Assembly: GCF_026967935.1 (NCBI RefSeq)
Contig: NZ_JAPVBL010000007.1
Location: 176,334 to 240,333, forward strand
Direction: 5' to 3'
Origin: Modestobacter sp. VKM Ac-2982
Lineage (GTDB): Bacteria; Actinomycetota; Actinomycetes; Mycobacteriales; Geodermatophilaceae
DNA length: 64,000 bases
Shown here: one piece after another, positions 34,369 to 43,376 of the stretch
Layout: every line of letters starts with the position of its first letter
Position numbering within the stretch: the first letter of the stretch is position 1
Notes under the pieces: generated by a model
The model's input: the letters and a program-made list of their open reading frames with translations, nothing else
What the model was told of the DNA's origin: nothing
The model's database searches: none
Made by a program: the position numbers and the translations under genes

Positions 34369-35127
34369 ATGACGATCAGCAACCCGACCACCAGCACCCC
34401 GACCACCGCACGGGTCGTCCTCGTCACCGGCGCCAGCAGCGGCATCGGCGCGGCGACCACCCGGCGGCTCGCCGCAGAGGGCCACCTGGTCGTCGCGGCC
34501 GCCCGCCGCACCGAGCGGCTGACCGAGCTGGCCGCCGAGTGCGCCGCGACCGGCGGCCGGGTCGAGCCCCTGCAGCTCGACGTCACCGACCGAGCGGCGA
34601 CGGCGGCCGCCGTCGCGGGCATCGTCGACCGGCACGGGCGGCTCGACGTCCTGGTCGCCAACGCCGGCCTGATGCCGCTGTCCCGCCTCGATGCACTGCT
34701 GGTCGACGAGTGGGACCGGATGATCGACGTCAACGTGCGTGGTCTGCTGTACGGCATCGCCGCGGTCCTGCCGCACTTCCAGCGGCAGGGGAGTGGCCAC
34801 GTCGTCACGCTGGCCTCGGTCGGGGCGCACGCGGTGTCGCCGACGGCCGCGGTCTACTGCGGCACCAAGTACGCGGCCTGGGCGATCACCGAGGGGCTGC
34901 GCCAGGAGGCCGACCCCAGCATCCGGGTCACCACCATCTCGCCGGGCGTCACCGAGTCCGAGCTCGCCGGGACCATCTCCGACCCGGGTGCCCGAGAGCT
35001 GATGCGCGGCTACCGGGCGCGCAGCATCCCGGCCGATGCCGTGGCCGGCGCGATCTCCTACGCCCTGGCCCAGCCCGCGGACGTCGACGTGAACGAGATC
35101 GTCCTCCGTCCGGCGGCCCAGCGATGA
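34369..35127 (+). CDS. Short-chain dehydrogenase/reductase (classical)
   Basis: 252 residues. The coenzyme motif is VTGASSGIGAAT, followed by NAG in LVANAGLMP, the catalytic Ser in TLASVGAHAV and YCGTK (Tyr and Lys). The residues AARRTER after the second strand favour NADP. GGAGGAG precedes ATG 34369. It is the apparent target of the divergent MmyB-type regulator; substrate unknown. Confidence 0.93.
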   Translation: MTISNPTTSTPTTARVVLVTGASSGIGAATTRRLAAEGHLVVAAARRTERLTELAAECAATGGRVEPLQLDVTDRAATAAAVAGIVDRHGRLDVLVANAGLMPLSRLDALLVDEWDRMIDVNVRGLLYGIAAVLPHFQRQGSGHVVTLASVGAHAVSPTAAVYCGTKYAAWAITEGLRQEADPSIRVTTISPGVTESELAGTISDPGARELMRGYRARSIPADAVAGAISYALAQPADVDVNEIVLRPAAQR

Positions 35128-35147
35128 GCGCGCCGGCGCGCTCGGCC

Positions 35148-35166
35148 GAGCACCCGGGCAGTGCTC
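35148..35166. terminator. Stem-loop between convergent SDR and amidase genes
   Basis: GAGCAC and GTGCTC form 6-bp arms around a 7-nt loop in a 37-bp convergent gap. The amidase stop lies at its right edge. Confidence 0.45.
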
Positions 35167-36520
35167 AGTCGCCCGCCAGCGCGGCCTCGACCCGTCGGGC
35201 GCTCGCCAGCAGGGCGGCGTCCTCACCCGGCAGGCCCTCCAACGAGATGCCGATCGGCAGGCCGGCCTGCGTCGTCCCCGCCGGCAGCGAGATGGCGGGC
35301 ATGCCGGCCGTGGAGCCGGGACCGGTGTTGCGGATCGTGGTCAGGAAGACGGGCACCTCGCGCCCGTTGAGCTCGGTCGTCTCGTCGTCCCCGAGCGGCG
35401 GCGGGGGCAGGGGCACCGTCGGGTAGACGAGGGCATCGAGGCGCTGGGCGCCGGGGGGCTGCAGGGCCGCGGCGTAGGCGGCGCGCAGGCGGTCGCGGGT
35501 GGTCATGGCCTGGAGGTAGACCTCCTCGGTGACGACCCCGCTCGTGGCGGCCTCGAGCGCACCACGAACGTCCGGCGACGCCACCTGCGCCAGCACGTCG
35601 GCCACGGTGAGCCCGCTCTCGGGTCCGGGCAGCGTCGCCAGGTAGGCCGGCAGGTCCTGCGCGATCTCGAAGAACACGATGGGGAAGCCGCACTCCTCGT
35701 CCAGCGTGTGACCGCCGACGACCTGCACCTCGACGAGCTCGACACCGGCGGCGGCCAGGCGCTCGAGCGCCTGCTCGGTGCAGCGGGCGACCTCGGGGTG
35801 CAGGTCGTCGTAGAAGCCCTCGCGGGGGACGCCCAGCCGCAGCGGGCGGCCGGACGGCGTCGCGGCGGACTCCCCGGTGACGATCTCGTCGACGAGTGCG
35901 ACGTCGGCGACGGAGGTGGCGAGCACTCCGGCGGTGTCCCGGGTGCGTGAGATGGGCACGACCCGGCCGGTGCCCCAGCGGCCGGTCGTGGGGCGCCACC
36001 CGACGACGCCGCAGTGCGCGGCCGGCACCCGCAGCGACCCGCCGGTGTCGGTGCCGAGCGCGATCGGCACGACCCCGGTCGCGACCGCCACGGCGGACCC
36101 ACCCGAGGAGCCCCCGGCCGAGCGGGTCGGGTCGTGCGGGTTGCGCACCGGCCCGAAGGCGGCGTTGTTGCTGGTGATCCCGAGGGCCAGCTCGTGCAGG
36201 TTGGTCTTGCCGATCACGGCGGCGCCGGCCGCGCGCAGCCGTGCCACGGCAGGGTGGTCGCGACCCGGCCGGGAGTCCCGGAGCGCCGGCGTCCCCCCGG
36301 TGGTGGGCAGGTCCCGGGTGTCCAGGTTGTCCTTGACCGCGAGCGGGACACCGGCCAGCAGCCCCTCGCGCCACTCCGGGTGGTCGGCGAGGGCGAGGAA
36401 AGCACCGAGCTCAGCGATCTCCTCGGCGCGCTGCCTGCTCTCCGCGACCACCGCCTCGGCCGAGGTCGCGGTGATCCGCCGGCGTACCTGCTCGACTCCG
36501 CTGGGCTCCACGGACGGCAT
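35165..36520 (-). CDS. Amidase-signature family hydrolase
   Basis: 451 residues with the Ser-cisSer-Lys triad: Lys in VPLAVKDNLDT, the first Ser in TRSAGGSSGGSAVAVA and the nucleophile in GTDTGGSLRVPAA. Overall pattern (GKTNLHELALGITSNN) resembles indoleacetamide hydrolase-like and mandelamidase-like members rather than GatA, since no GatB/C genes adjoin. It hydrolyses an amide to acid plus ammonia in the cytoplasm; the substrate is unknown. Confidence 0.92.
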   Translation of the reverse strand: MPSVEPSGVEQVRRRITATSAEAVVAESRQRAEEIAELGAFLALADHPEWREGLLAGVPLAVKDNLDTRDLPTTGGTPALRDSRPGRDHPAVARLRAAGAAVIGKTNLHELALGITSNNAAFGPVRNPHDPTRSAGGSSGGSAVAVATGVVPIALGTDTGGSLRVPAAHCGVVGWRPTTGRWGTGRVVPISRTRDTAGVLATSVADVALVDEIVTGESAATPSGRPLRLGVPREGFYDDLHPEVARCTEQALERLAAAGVELVEVQVVGGHTLDEECGFPIVFFEIAQDLPAYLATLPGPESGLTVADVLAQVASPDVRGALEAATSGVVTEEVYLQAMTTRDRLRAAYAAALQPPGAQRLDALVYPTVPLPPPPLGDDETTELNGREVPVFLTTIRNTGPGSTAGMPAISLPAGTTQAGLPIGISLEGLPGEDAALLASARRVEAALAGD

Positions 36521-36586
36521 CGTGGCACGTCCCGCCCTCCACCGGCCCCTGCACGCCGGCCGGGTGCAGGGGCTCCCGACCCGGGG

Positions 36587-37180
36587 TCAGGCGGACAGGC
36601 CGGTGTAGGTCGGCGTCGCCGCCTCGCCGTCCCAGGTGACCCGGAACTCGAAGGCCGTCTCGAGGTCGGCCCGGTACTGGTCGGCCTCCTCCTCGGTGAT
36701 CGTGCCGTCGGCCAGCAGCGTGTCGATCGCCACGGCGTACTTCGCGACCATGCCGTCGACGAGCTCCTGCGGGTCGATGCCCAGGTCCTCGGCGACCTCG
36801 GCCAGGCCCTGCCCGGCCTCCATCCGGACGTGCAGCTCCTCGTGCGTGATGCCGAGGACCTCGTCGAGGACGTCCTCCACCGGCTGGTGACCGCGGTGCA
36901 GGTCCAGGCTGGGATCTCCGTAGGCGTCCTGGACCAGCTCGACCAGCTCCTCCTCGGTGGTGACCGAGGAGACGTCGACCGACCCGCCGGGGCCGCCCTG
37001 GCCGCCGCCGGGCATCCCGCCGTCGAAGCCGGCCTCCTCGGGCGTCGCGTCCGTGGAGCTGGTCGACTCGGTGGAGGTGGTCGACGTGCTGGCGGTGGCT
37101 GCGTCGTCGGTGGTCCCGCAGGCGGCCAGGGGGAGGGCGAGGGAGAGAGCCAGGGCGGCCACGGTGGTGCGGATCTTCAC
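36587..37180 (-). CDS. Lipoprotein of unknown function
   Basis: 197 residues. The signal peptide ends at the lipobox LPLAAC (Cys about 21), followed by a Ser/Thr-rich linker and a Gly-rich stretch (GGMPGGGQGGPGG). The C-terminal 120 residues are acidic and helical, with VLDEVLGITHEELHVRMEAG, GLAEVAEDLGIDPQELVDG and DGTITEEEADQYRADLE. These repeat-like helices resemble the DUF2680-type or Ca-binding-like calculus seen in several secreted proteins, but no firm family can be named. GTG 37180, AGGA 9 nt upstream. Confidence 0.75.
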   Translation of the reverse strand: MKIRTTVAALALSLALPLAACGTTDDAATASTSTTSTESTSSTDATPEEAGFDGGMPGGGQGGPGGSVDVSSVTTEEELVELVQDAYGDPSLDLHRGHQPVEDVLDEVLGITHEELHVRMEAGQGLAEVAEDLGIDPQELVDGMVAKYAVAIDTLLADGTITEEEADQYRADLETAFEFRVTWDGEAATPTYTGLSA

Positions 37181-37354
37181 GGGGGAGTCCTGTCGGTCGG
37201 GGTCGTCGTGGGACGACCGGGTGGTGTGCCGACCACGCTGGACGGGCCTCCTCTGCGCCCCGCCTGTGCTGGCTGTGTGCTCGCTGAGTCCCTCCTGGAC
37301 GACCCACACGCCGTCCTCAGCCCGGGCACAGCCCAGCCGGACACGGTCGACGGC

Positions 37355-38650
37355 ATGACGACGCGTCCCACCCGTGCCCTGGCCGTGACCGCGCTGACCG
37401 GTGTGTTGACCGGCGTGCTGGCCGGGGGCCTGACACTGCTCACCGCCGGCGCCGCCCAGGCGCACAGCCTCACCAGCAGCACGCTCGCCGTCCGGGTCGG
37501 CGAGGAGCAGGTCGAGGCAACCGTCTCCGTCGCCGCCGACACCCTCGACGCGGTGCTCGGCGGCTCGCCGACCGACGCCCAGGTGAGCAGCTACCTCGCC
37601 GAGCACCTGACCGTCACCGGCACCGACGACAGCACCTGGACCGAGAGCTGGTCGCCGGTGCTGCGGGAGACGGTCGAGGGCATCGACTCCTACCGCGTCG
37701 ACGTCGTGCTGGACCCCGGCGGCGCCGACGCGTCGGTGTTCACCCTCGGCTACGACGGCGTCCTGGAGGCGGATGCCTCGCACGAGGCGGTGGTCGTGCT
37801 GACCGACGCCGCCGGGGACATCTCCACCGCCGGCGTGCTGACCGCCACCGACGACACCCTCACCGTCGGCGACACCGCCACCGGCACCCTGGGGACCGGC
37901 CTGACCGACATGGTCGGGTACGGCCTGCACCACGTGCTGGAGGGCGCGGACCACCTGCTGTTCCTGTTCACCCTGCTGCTGGTCGCACCGGTGGTCGCCG
38001 TCGCCGGCCGGTGGCGGCGCGGGGACGGCGTGCGGCCCACGCTGCGCTCGGTGCTGGCGGTGGTCACCGCCTTCACCGTCGGGCACTCACTGACCCTGCT
38101 CGCCTCCGCGCTGGGCTGGGTGACCGCGCCCAGCGCGCCGGTCGAGGTGCTGATCGCGGTGTCGGTGGGCGTCGCCGCCGTGCACGCGCTGCGCCCGCTG
38201 GCCCGCCGCGGTGAGGTGCTGGTGGCCGGGGGGTTCGGTCTGGTGCACGGGCTGGCGTTCGCCGGCATCCTCACCGACCTGGGACTGGGCGGGGTGACCT
38301 CGGTGCCCGCGCTGCTGGCGTTCAACGTGGGCGTCGAGCTGGCCCAGCTGCTCACCGTCGCGCTGGTCTTCCCCTTGCTGTACCTGCTCTCCCGCACCCG
38401 CTGGTACCCCGCCGTCCGCACCACCGGTGCGCTCATCGCGCTGGTGGCCGCCACGACCTGGGCGCTGGACCGGCTGGGCTGGCTGGCCGACCCGTTGGCC
38501 GGGGTGGAGGAGACGCTGATCGCGAACCCGTGGTGGGTCGTCGCCGGCCTGGCCCTCCTGGCCCTGGTCGCCCGCACGACCGAGCCGTCGGTGCGCCAGG
38601 ACGACGCCGCCCGGACGACCGACCGTTGCGCCCTCGCCCGGCTCGGGTGA
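37355..38650 (+). CDS. HupE/UreJ-like membrane protein with extracytoplasmic N-terminal domain
   Basis: 431 residues. A signal peptide ends AQAHS, then an exported domain of about 160 residues (HSLTSSTLAVRVGEEQVEA). The C-terminal half holds six or seven membrane segments with YGLHHVLEGADHLLFLFTLL, VTAFTVGHSLTL and GFGLVHGLAFAGIL, His-rich motifs of the HupE/UreJ_2 family linked to nickel or cobalt uptake. No hydrogenase or urease gene is present, so the metal role is uncertain. No Shine-Dalgarno precedes ATG 37355, so the message may be leaderless. Confidence 0.85.
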   Translation: MTTRPTRALAVTALTGVLTGVLAGGLTLLTAGAAQAHSLTSSTLAVRVGEEQVEATVSVAADTLDAVLGGSPTDAQVSSYLAEHLTVTGTDDSTWTESWSPVLRETVEGIDSYRVDVVLDPGGADASVFTLGYDGVLEADASHEAVVVLTDAAGDISTAGVLTATDDTLTVGDTATGTLGTGLTDMVGYGLHHVLEGADHLLFLFTLLLVAPVVAVAGRWRRGDGVRPTLRSVLAVVTAFTVGHSLTLLASALGWVTAPSAPVEVLIAVSVGVAAVHALRPLARRGEVLVAGGFGLVHGLAFAGILTDLGLGGVTSVPALLAFNVGVELAQLLTVALVFPLLYLLSRTRWYPAVRTTGALIALVAATTWALDRLGWLADPLAGVEETLIANPWWVVAGLALLALVARTTEPSVRQDDAARTTDRCALARLG

Positions 38651-38666
38651 GGGACCGTGGGCCCGA

Positions 38667-39509
38667 TCAGGTCCGGAGCGCGCGCCGCTGGACCAGGGCC
38701 GCCAGCCGCGGGTAGCTGGCGGGGAGCAGTCGCACCAGCAGGTCGACGACCTTCGCGTCGTTGCCGACCAGCAGCCGGGAGCGGCCGGCCTCCACGCCGT
38801 CCACGATGATCCGGGCCGCCTGCTCGGCCGGCATCCGCAGCAGCTTCTCCTCGTACATGCGTGCCCGGGCCTCGTCCTCCGGTGTGACCGTGCCGTGCTG
38901 TCGGGAGTGCTCCAGCGCCGCCTTCGAGATGTCGGTCCGCACGCCACCGGGGTGGACGACGGTGACCTGCACCGGGTGCCCGGCCAGCAGCATCTCGCTG
39001 CGCAGGGACTCGGTGAACCCGCGGACGGCGAACTTGCTCGCGCTGTAGGCGTTGAGCGATGCCTGGCCCATGACCCCGTTGAGGCTGGACACGTTGACGA
39101 CGTGCCCGTCCCCGGAGGCGATCAGGTGGGGGAGGAACGCCTTGGTCCCGTGCAGGACGCCGAAGAGGTTGATGCCCAGGACCCGGTCGTAGTCCGCCCA
39201 GTCGCTGTCCAGCACCGTGCCGCCGCCCGCGACCCCGGCGTTGTTGTAGACCTGGTGCACCACGCCGAAGTGGTCGGCCACCGTGGTGGCGTACGCCAGG
39301 ACGGCGGCGCGGTCGGCGACGTCGAGGACGGCGCTGTGCACCTCGGCACCGAGCGCCCGGGCGCGGGCGGCGGTCGCGGCCGACCGGTCCGCGTCCACGT
39401 CGGACACCGCGACGCGGGCACCGCGCCGCGCCAGTTCCAGGGCCAGCTGCCGGCCGATGCCCGACCCGGCGCCGGTGACGACGGCGACCTTGCCCTGCAC
39501 GCTGCTCAT
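38667..39509 (-). CDS. Short-chain dehydrogenase of the Baeyer-Villiger operon
   Basis: 280 residues. Coenzyme motif VVTGAGSGIGRQLALEL, Asp after the second strand (VSDVDADRS, favouring NAD), NNAG in YNNAGVAGGG, Ser in NVSSLNG and YSASK. It would oxidise an alcohol to the ketone used by the monooxygenase two genes upstream, or the reverse. ATG 39509 overlaps the hydrolase stop (ATGA). Confidence 0.93.
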   Translation of the reverse strand: MSSVQGKVAVVTGAGSGIGRQLALELARRGARVAVSDVDADRSAATAARARALGAEVHSAVLDVADRAAVLAYATTVADHFGVVHQVYNNAGVAGGGTVLDSDWADYDRVLGINLFGVLHGTKAFLPHLIASGDGHVVNVSSLNGVMGQASLNAYSASKFAVRGFTESLRSEMLLAGHPVQVTVVHPGGVRTDISKAALEHSRQHGTVTPEDEARARMYEEKLLRMPAEQAARIIVDGVEAGRSRLLVGNDAKVVDLLVRLLPASYPRLAALVQRRALRT

Positions 39510-40444
39510 CGGGGGTCTCCTGTCGGGGACAGCGGCGCCAGCGGGGCGCCGGTGCTGCGGGCGAGGTCGGTGGTGAGGTCGACGAGCTGGTCGACGACCC
39601 CAGGGGCCAGGTGGTGCCCCAGGTCGGGGAGCTCGACGAAACGGGAGCCGGGGACGGCGGCCGCGGTGGCCCGGCCGCCGCTCGGGTGCACCATCCGGTC
39701 GGCCGACCCGTGCACGACGAGGGTGGGGGCGGTGATCCGCCGCAGCTCCGCCGTCCGGTCGCCGGAGGCCTGGATCGCGCTGATCTGCCGCGGCACACCG
39801 GCCCGGGCGCGCACGCCGCCGCCCCGCTCCCACAGCCCCAGCGCCCACGCCCGCTCGAGGTCGTCGTCGGGCAGGGCGGTGGGGGAGCCGATGTGCCGCA
39901 GCAGGGACAGGTGGCGCTCCACCGACTCCTCGACCGTGCGCGCTGGCGCCTGGGCCAGCCGTGCCAGGGTGGAGCGGGCCGGCTGCCCGAGCCGCCGGTT
40001 GCCGGTGGTGGAGAAGATCGACGTCAGGCTGGCGACCCGGTCCGGGTGCCGCGCGGCGAGCGTCTGGGCGATCATGCCGCCCATCGACATGCCGACCAGG
40101 TGGGCGCGGTCGACGTCCAGGTGCTCGAGCAGCCCGTGGGTGTCCGCCGCCATGTCCGCGAGGTCGTAGGCGTCCGGCCGTGGCCGGGCCAGCAGCTGGC
40201 GCAGCCGCCACGGAGACCGGGTGCCGCTCGAGCTGGACCGCCCGATGTCGCGGTTGTCGAGGCGGACGACACGGAAGCCGGAGCCGGTGAACCCGTCGAC
40301 CATCCGCTGCGGCCAGGAGGTGAGGTCCAGGCCGAGGCCGGCGATGAGCAGCAGCGGGACGCCGTCGTCCGGGCCGTCGGTGCGGTAGCAGAGCCGCGGC
40401 CCGGCGGGCAGGTCGACGAACCGGTCCAGGTCCGCGGCGCTCAC
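39506..40444 (-). CDS. Alpha/beta hydrolase (probable esterase/lactonase)
   Basis: 312 residues. The oxyanion strand is LLLIAGLGLDLTSWP, the nucleophile elbow HLVGMSMGGMIAQ, the acid in VVHGSADRMVHP and the His in LPDLGHHLAPG. With a Baeyer-Villiger monooxygenase and an SDR in the same coupled operon it most likely opens the ester or lactone product. GTG 40444 overlaps the monooxygenase stop (GTGA). Confidence 0.93.
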   Translation of the reverse strand: MSAADLDRFVDLPAGPRLCYRTDGPDDGVPLLLIAGLGLDLTSWPQRMVDGFTGSGFRVVRLDNRDIGRSSSSGTRSPWRLRQLLARPRPDAYDLADMAADTHGLLEHLDVDRAHLVGMSMGGMIAQTLAARHPDRVASLTSIFSTTGNRRLGQPARSTLARLAQAPARTVEESVERHLSLLRHIGSPTALPDDDLERAWALGLWERGGGVRARAGVPRQISAIQASGDRTAELRRITAPTLVVHGSADRMVHPSGGRATAAAVPGSRFVELPDLGHHLAPGVVDQLVDLTTDLARSTGAPLAPLSPTGDPR

Positions 40445-41934
40445 GCGGCCACCTGCTCGGCCGCGTCGCTGCGGGTGAAGACGAGCTCCGGGTCGACGAC
40501 GCTGTCGACCCGGAGCAGCTTGACGTCCGACCGGTAGTCCATCGAGGTCAGCCAGGGCATCCGGTCGCCCTGTCGCGGCAGCTGGTGGACGGCCCGCTGG
40601 ACGTAGCCGGCGGCGAAGTCGAGGAACGGTCGGGTGGGCATGTCCGGGTCACGGGGCTCGGGGCGGACGCTGTCGTACCCGTGCGCGTCCAGGTGGCTGA
40701 GCAGCCGGGTTAAGTGCTCGCAGAGCAGCCCGATCTTCAGCGTCCAGGAGCTGTTGGTGTAGCCGACCGCGAAGGCGAGGTTCGGCACGCCGGAGAGCAT
40801 CATCCCCTTGTAGGCGACGGTCTCGGGCAGCCGCACCTCGCTCCCGTCGACGGTGAACCGCACGCCGCCGAACGCCTGCAGGTTGAGCCCGGTGGCGGTG
40901 ACGATCACGTCGGCCGGCAGCTCCCGGCCGGATGCCAGCAGCACCCCGGTCTCGGTGAAGGTGACGATCCGGTCGGTGACGACCTCGGCCCGGTCCTCAC
41001 GGATCGCGCGGAACAGGTCGCCGTCCGGCACGGCGCACAGCCGCTGGTCCCACGGGCCGTACGGCGGGTTGAAGTGCTCGTCGACCGGATAGCCCGCGGG
41101 GAGCTGCTTGGCGTTGACCCAGCGGATGAGCTTCCGGGCCCGCTCCGGGTGCCGCTGGCAGAACTGCCAGACCAGCCGGCCCGTGGCGATGTTCTTGCGG
41201 CGGATCAGCGGGTGGGCGCGCTCCTCGCCCAGCACCCGGCGCAGCCGGTTGGCCAGCTTGTCCTCGGCCGGCACCGGCATGACGTAGCTGGGCGTGCGCT
41301 GCAGCATCGTCACGCTCGCGGCGGTCTCCGCCAGCGCCGGGACGAGGGTGACCGCGGTGGCCCCGCTGCCGATGACGACGACCCGCTTGCCCGCGGTGTC
41401 CAGCTCCTCGGGCCAGTGCTGCGGGTGCACGATCTGGCCGCCGAACCGCTCGCGCCCCTCGAAGTGCGGGGTGAAGCCCTCGTCGTAGCGGTAGTAGCCG
41501 CCGGCGACGAACAGCCAGCCGCAGGTCAGCGCCGTCCGCTCGCCGGTGTCGGTGCGCTCCACCTCGACGGTCCACCGTGCCTGCTCCGAGGACCACGACG
41601 CGGCGACCACCCGGGAGTGGAAGCGCACGTGGCGATCGATGCCGTGCTCGGCGGCGGTGCCGCGCAGGTAGTCGAGGATCCGGTCGGCGCCGGCGATGGA
41701 CTGCGGGTCGCGCCACGGCGCGAACTCGTATCCGAAGGTGTGCAGGTCGGAGTCCGAACGGATGCCCGGGTACCGGAACAGGTCCCAGGTGCCGCCGGTC
41801 GCGTCGCGCGCCTCCAGCAGCGCGAAGCTGCGCTGCGGGTGGTCGCGCTGCAGGTAGTACGCGGCGCCGATGCCGGAGAGGCCGGCGCCCACGATCAGGA
41901 CGTCGAGGTGCTCGACGGGGGTCGGGGTGCTCAT
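40441..41934 (-). CDS. Flavin-containing Baeyer-Villiger-type monooxygenase
   Basis: 497 residues. FAD motif LIVGAGLSGIGAAYYL, the BVMO fingerprint FGGQIVHPQHWP (FxGxxxHxxxWP) near 165-176, and a second dinucleotide motif VVVIGSGATAVTL for NADPH. The C-terminal GMMLSGVPNLAFAVGYTNSSWT is typical of the EtaA/FMO-like branch. It inserts oxygen next to a carbonyl, turning a ketone into an ester. First gene of the operon; a PucR-type regulator lies divergently 110 bp away. Confidence 0.94.
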   Translation of the reverse strand: MSTPTPVEHLDVLIVGAGLSGIGAAYYLQRDHPQRSFALLEARDATGGTWDLFRYPGIRSDSDLHTFGYEFAPWRDPQSIAGADRILDYLRGTAAEHGIDRHVRFHSRVVAASWSSEQARWTVEVERTDTGERTALTCGWLFVAGGYYRYDEGFTPHFEGRERFGGQIVHPQHWPEELDTAGKRVVVIGSGATAVTLVPALAETAASVTMLQRTPSYVMPVPAEDKLANRLRRVLGEERAHPLIRRKNIATGRLVWQFCQRHPERARKLIRWVNAKQLPAGYPVDEHFNPPYGPWDQRLCAVPDGDLFRAIREDRAEVVTDRIVTFTETGVLLASGRELPADVIVTATGLNLQAFGGVRFTVDGSEVRLPETVAYKGMMLSGVPNLAFAVGYTNSSWTLKIGLLCEHLTRLLSHLDAHGYDSVRPEPRDPDMPTRPFLDFAAGYVQRAVHQLPRQGDRMPWLTSMDYRSDVKLLRVDSVVDPELVFTRSDAAEQVAA

Positions 41935-42044
41935 GGTCGCTCCAGGTCAGCAGGGACGGCGCTGTCTCGACTCTCCGTGCCGGGAGGGCGTTCTGCCAGC
42001 ACGATGCGCACCATCCTGAGCAGCTGAGGGTGCACGATGAACCG

Positions 42045-43277
42045 GTGACCTCCGAGTGGCCCACCCCCTCGCCGGCCGTCCGGGAGCTCTTCCGGCGCGG
42101 CGCGGAGCTCGCCCTGGACCCCCGGGCCGAGTGGGTCGCGGAGCTGCACACCGCGGCGTTGAGCGGGTCCGGGATGCGCCCGGTCGCCGAGGACCCGGTG
42201 CTCGCCGAGGGGGCCCGGCGGGCCAACCGCGCCAACCTGTTGCGCTGGGCGGCGGCCAACGTGCAGCGCCCCGGTGAGCGGGTGACGGTCGACCTGGGGC
42301 CCGAGGTGCTGGAGGGGGCCCGGGACCTGGTCCGGCGCGGGCTGGACCACCGGGGCCTGGACGCCTACCGCACCGCCCAGGCGGTCGCCTGGCGCCGCTG
42401 GATGGACATCTGCTTCCAGCTCACCGCGGACACCGCCGAGCTGCGTGAGCTGCTGGACGTGTCGGCGCGGTCGATCAGCACGTTCATCGACGACACCGTG
42501 GCCGCGGTGTCCGCCCGGATGGCCGCCGAGCGCGCCGAGCTGACCCGTGGCGCGCACGCCGAGCGCCGCGCCGCGGTGTCGCTGCTGCTGGAGGGTGCGC
42601 CGTTGTCCCGCGCCCGGGCCGAGGCGCAGCTGGGCTACGGCCTCACCGGTCCGCACACCGCCGTGGTCGTCTGGAGCGATGCCGCCGGCGCCGGTTCCGA
42701 CCAGCTGGAGGCCGCGGCCGAGGCGGCGATGCGGGCCGGCGGCGCCACTCGGAGGTTGACCGTGGTCGCCGGCGCAGCCGCCCTGTGGGTGTGGCTGCCG
42801 ATCGGCCGTGCGCCCGAGGCGGACGCGGTGGCCGCCGGGCTGGCCGGTGCCCCCGACGTCCGGGTGGCCGTGGGGCGGCCGGGGGTCGACGTCGAGGGCT
42901 TCCGGCGCAGCCACCTGGACGCGGCCACCACCCAGCAGATGCTCGACCGGCTCACCTCGCCCCAGCAGGTCGCCCGCTACGAGGACGTGCAACTGGTGGC
43001 GCTGCTCACCAGCGCTCCGGACCGGGTCGAGGAGTTCCTCACCGACACCCTCGGCGGCCTGCTCGGAGCGGAGGCGGTCACCCGCGACACGGTCCTGGTC
43101 TACGTCCGCGAGCTGGGCAACGCCACCCGGACGGCGGCGCGGCTGTTCACCCACCGCAACACGGTGCTCCGCCGGCTGGCCCGCGCCGAGGAGCTCCTGC
43201 CGCGGCCGCTGGCGGAGAACACGATCGCCGTCGCCGCGGCGCTGGAGGTCCTGCGCTGGCGCGGCGACCGGATCTGA
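42045..43277 (+). CDS. PucR/CdaR-type transcriptional regulator
   Basis: 410 residues. The C-terminal HTH is TVLVYVRELGNATRTAARLF then THRNTVLRRLARAEELL, the PucR HTH_30 pattern. The central region (GGDEF-like CdaR domain) has LLTSAPDRVEEFLTD, and the N-terminal part has RHxDY-like helical RAEWVAELHTAAL. The start is uncertain: GTG 42045 is in frame but the nearest GAGGG is about 14 nt away. Divergent placement makes it the probable activator of the Baeyer-Villiger operon. Confidence 0.88.
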   Translation: MTSEWPTPSPAVRELFRRGAELALDPRAEWVAELHTAALSGSGMRPVAEDPVLAEGARRANRANLLRWAAANVQRPGERVTVDLGPEVLEGARDLVRRGLDHRGLDAYRTAQAVAWRRWMDICFQLTADTAELRELLDVSARSISTFIDDTVAAVSARMAAERAELTRGAHAERRAAVSLLLEGAPLSRARAEAQLGYGLTGPHTAVVVWSDAAGAGSDQLEAAAEAAMRAGGATRRLTVVAGAAALWVWLPIGRAPEADAVAAGLAGAPDVRVAVGRPGVDVEGFRRSHLDAATTQQMLDRLTSPQQVARYEDVQLVALLTSAPDRVEEFLTDTLGGLLGAEAVTRDTVLVYVRELGNATRTAARLFTHRNTVLRRLARAEELLPRPLAENTIAVAAALEVLRWRGDRI

Positions 43278-43376
43278 CCGGGCGCAGCCGCGCAGGTGCG
43301 CGGGAGGCCGCCGACGGGGGATGCTCACCCCGAGCTCGCTCTTCTCTGCAACGACGCGGAAGACCTGAGGTGCTGC

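Noticed and set aside
37355..38650. Evidence of a hydrogenase or urease locus from the HupE/UreJ-like protein
   Set aside because: No structural or maturation genes of either enzyme are in the window.
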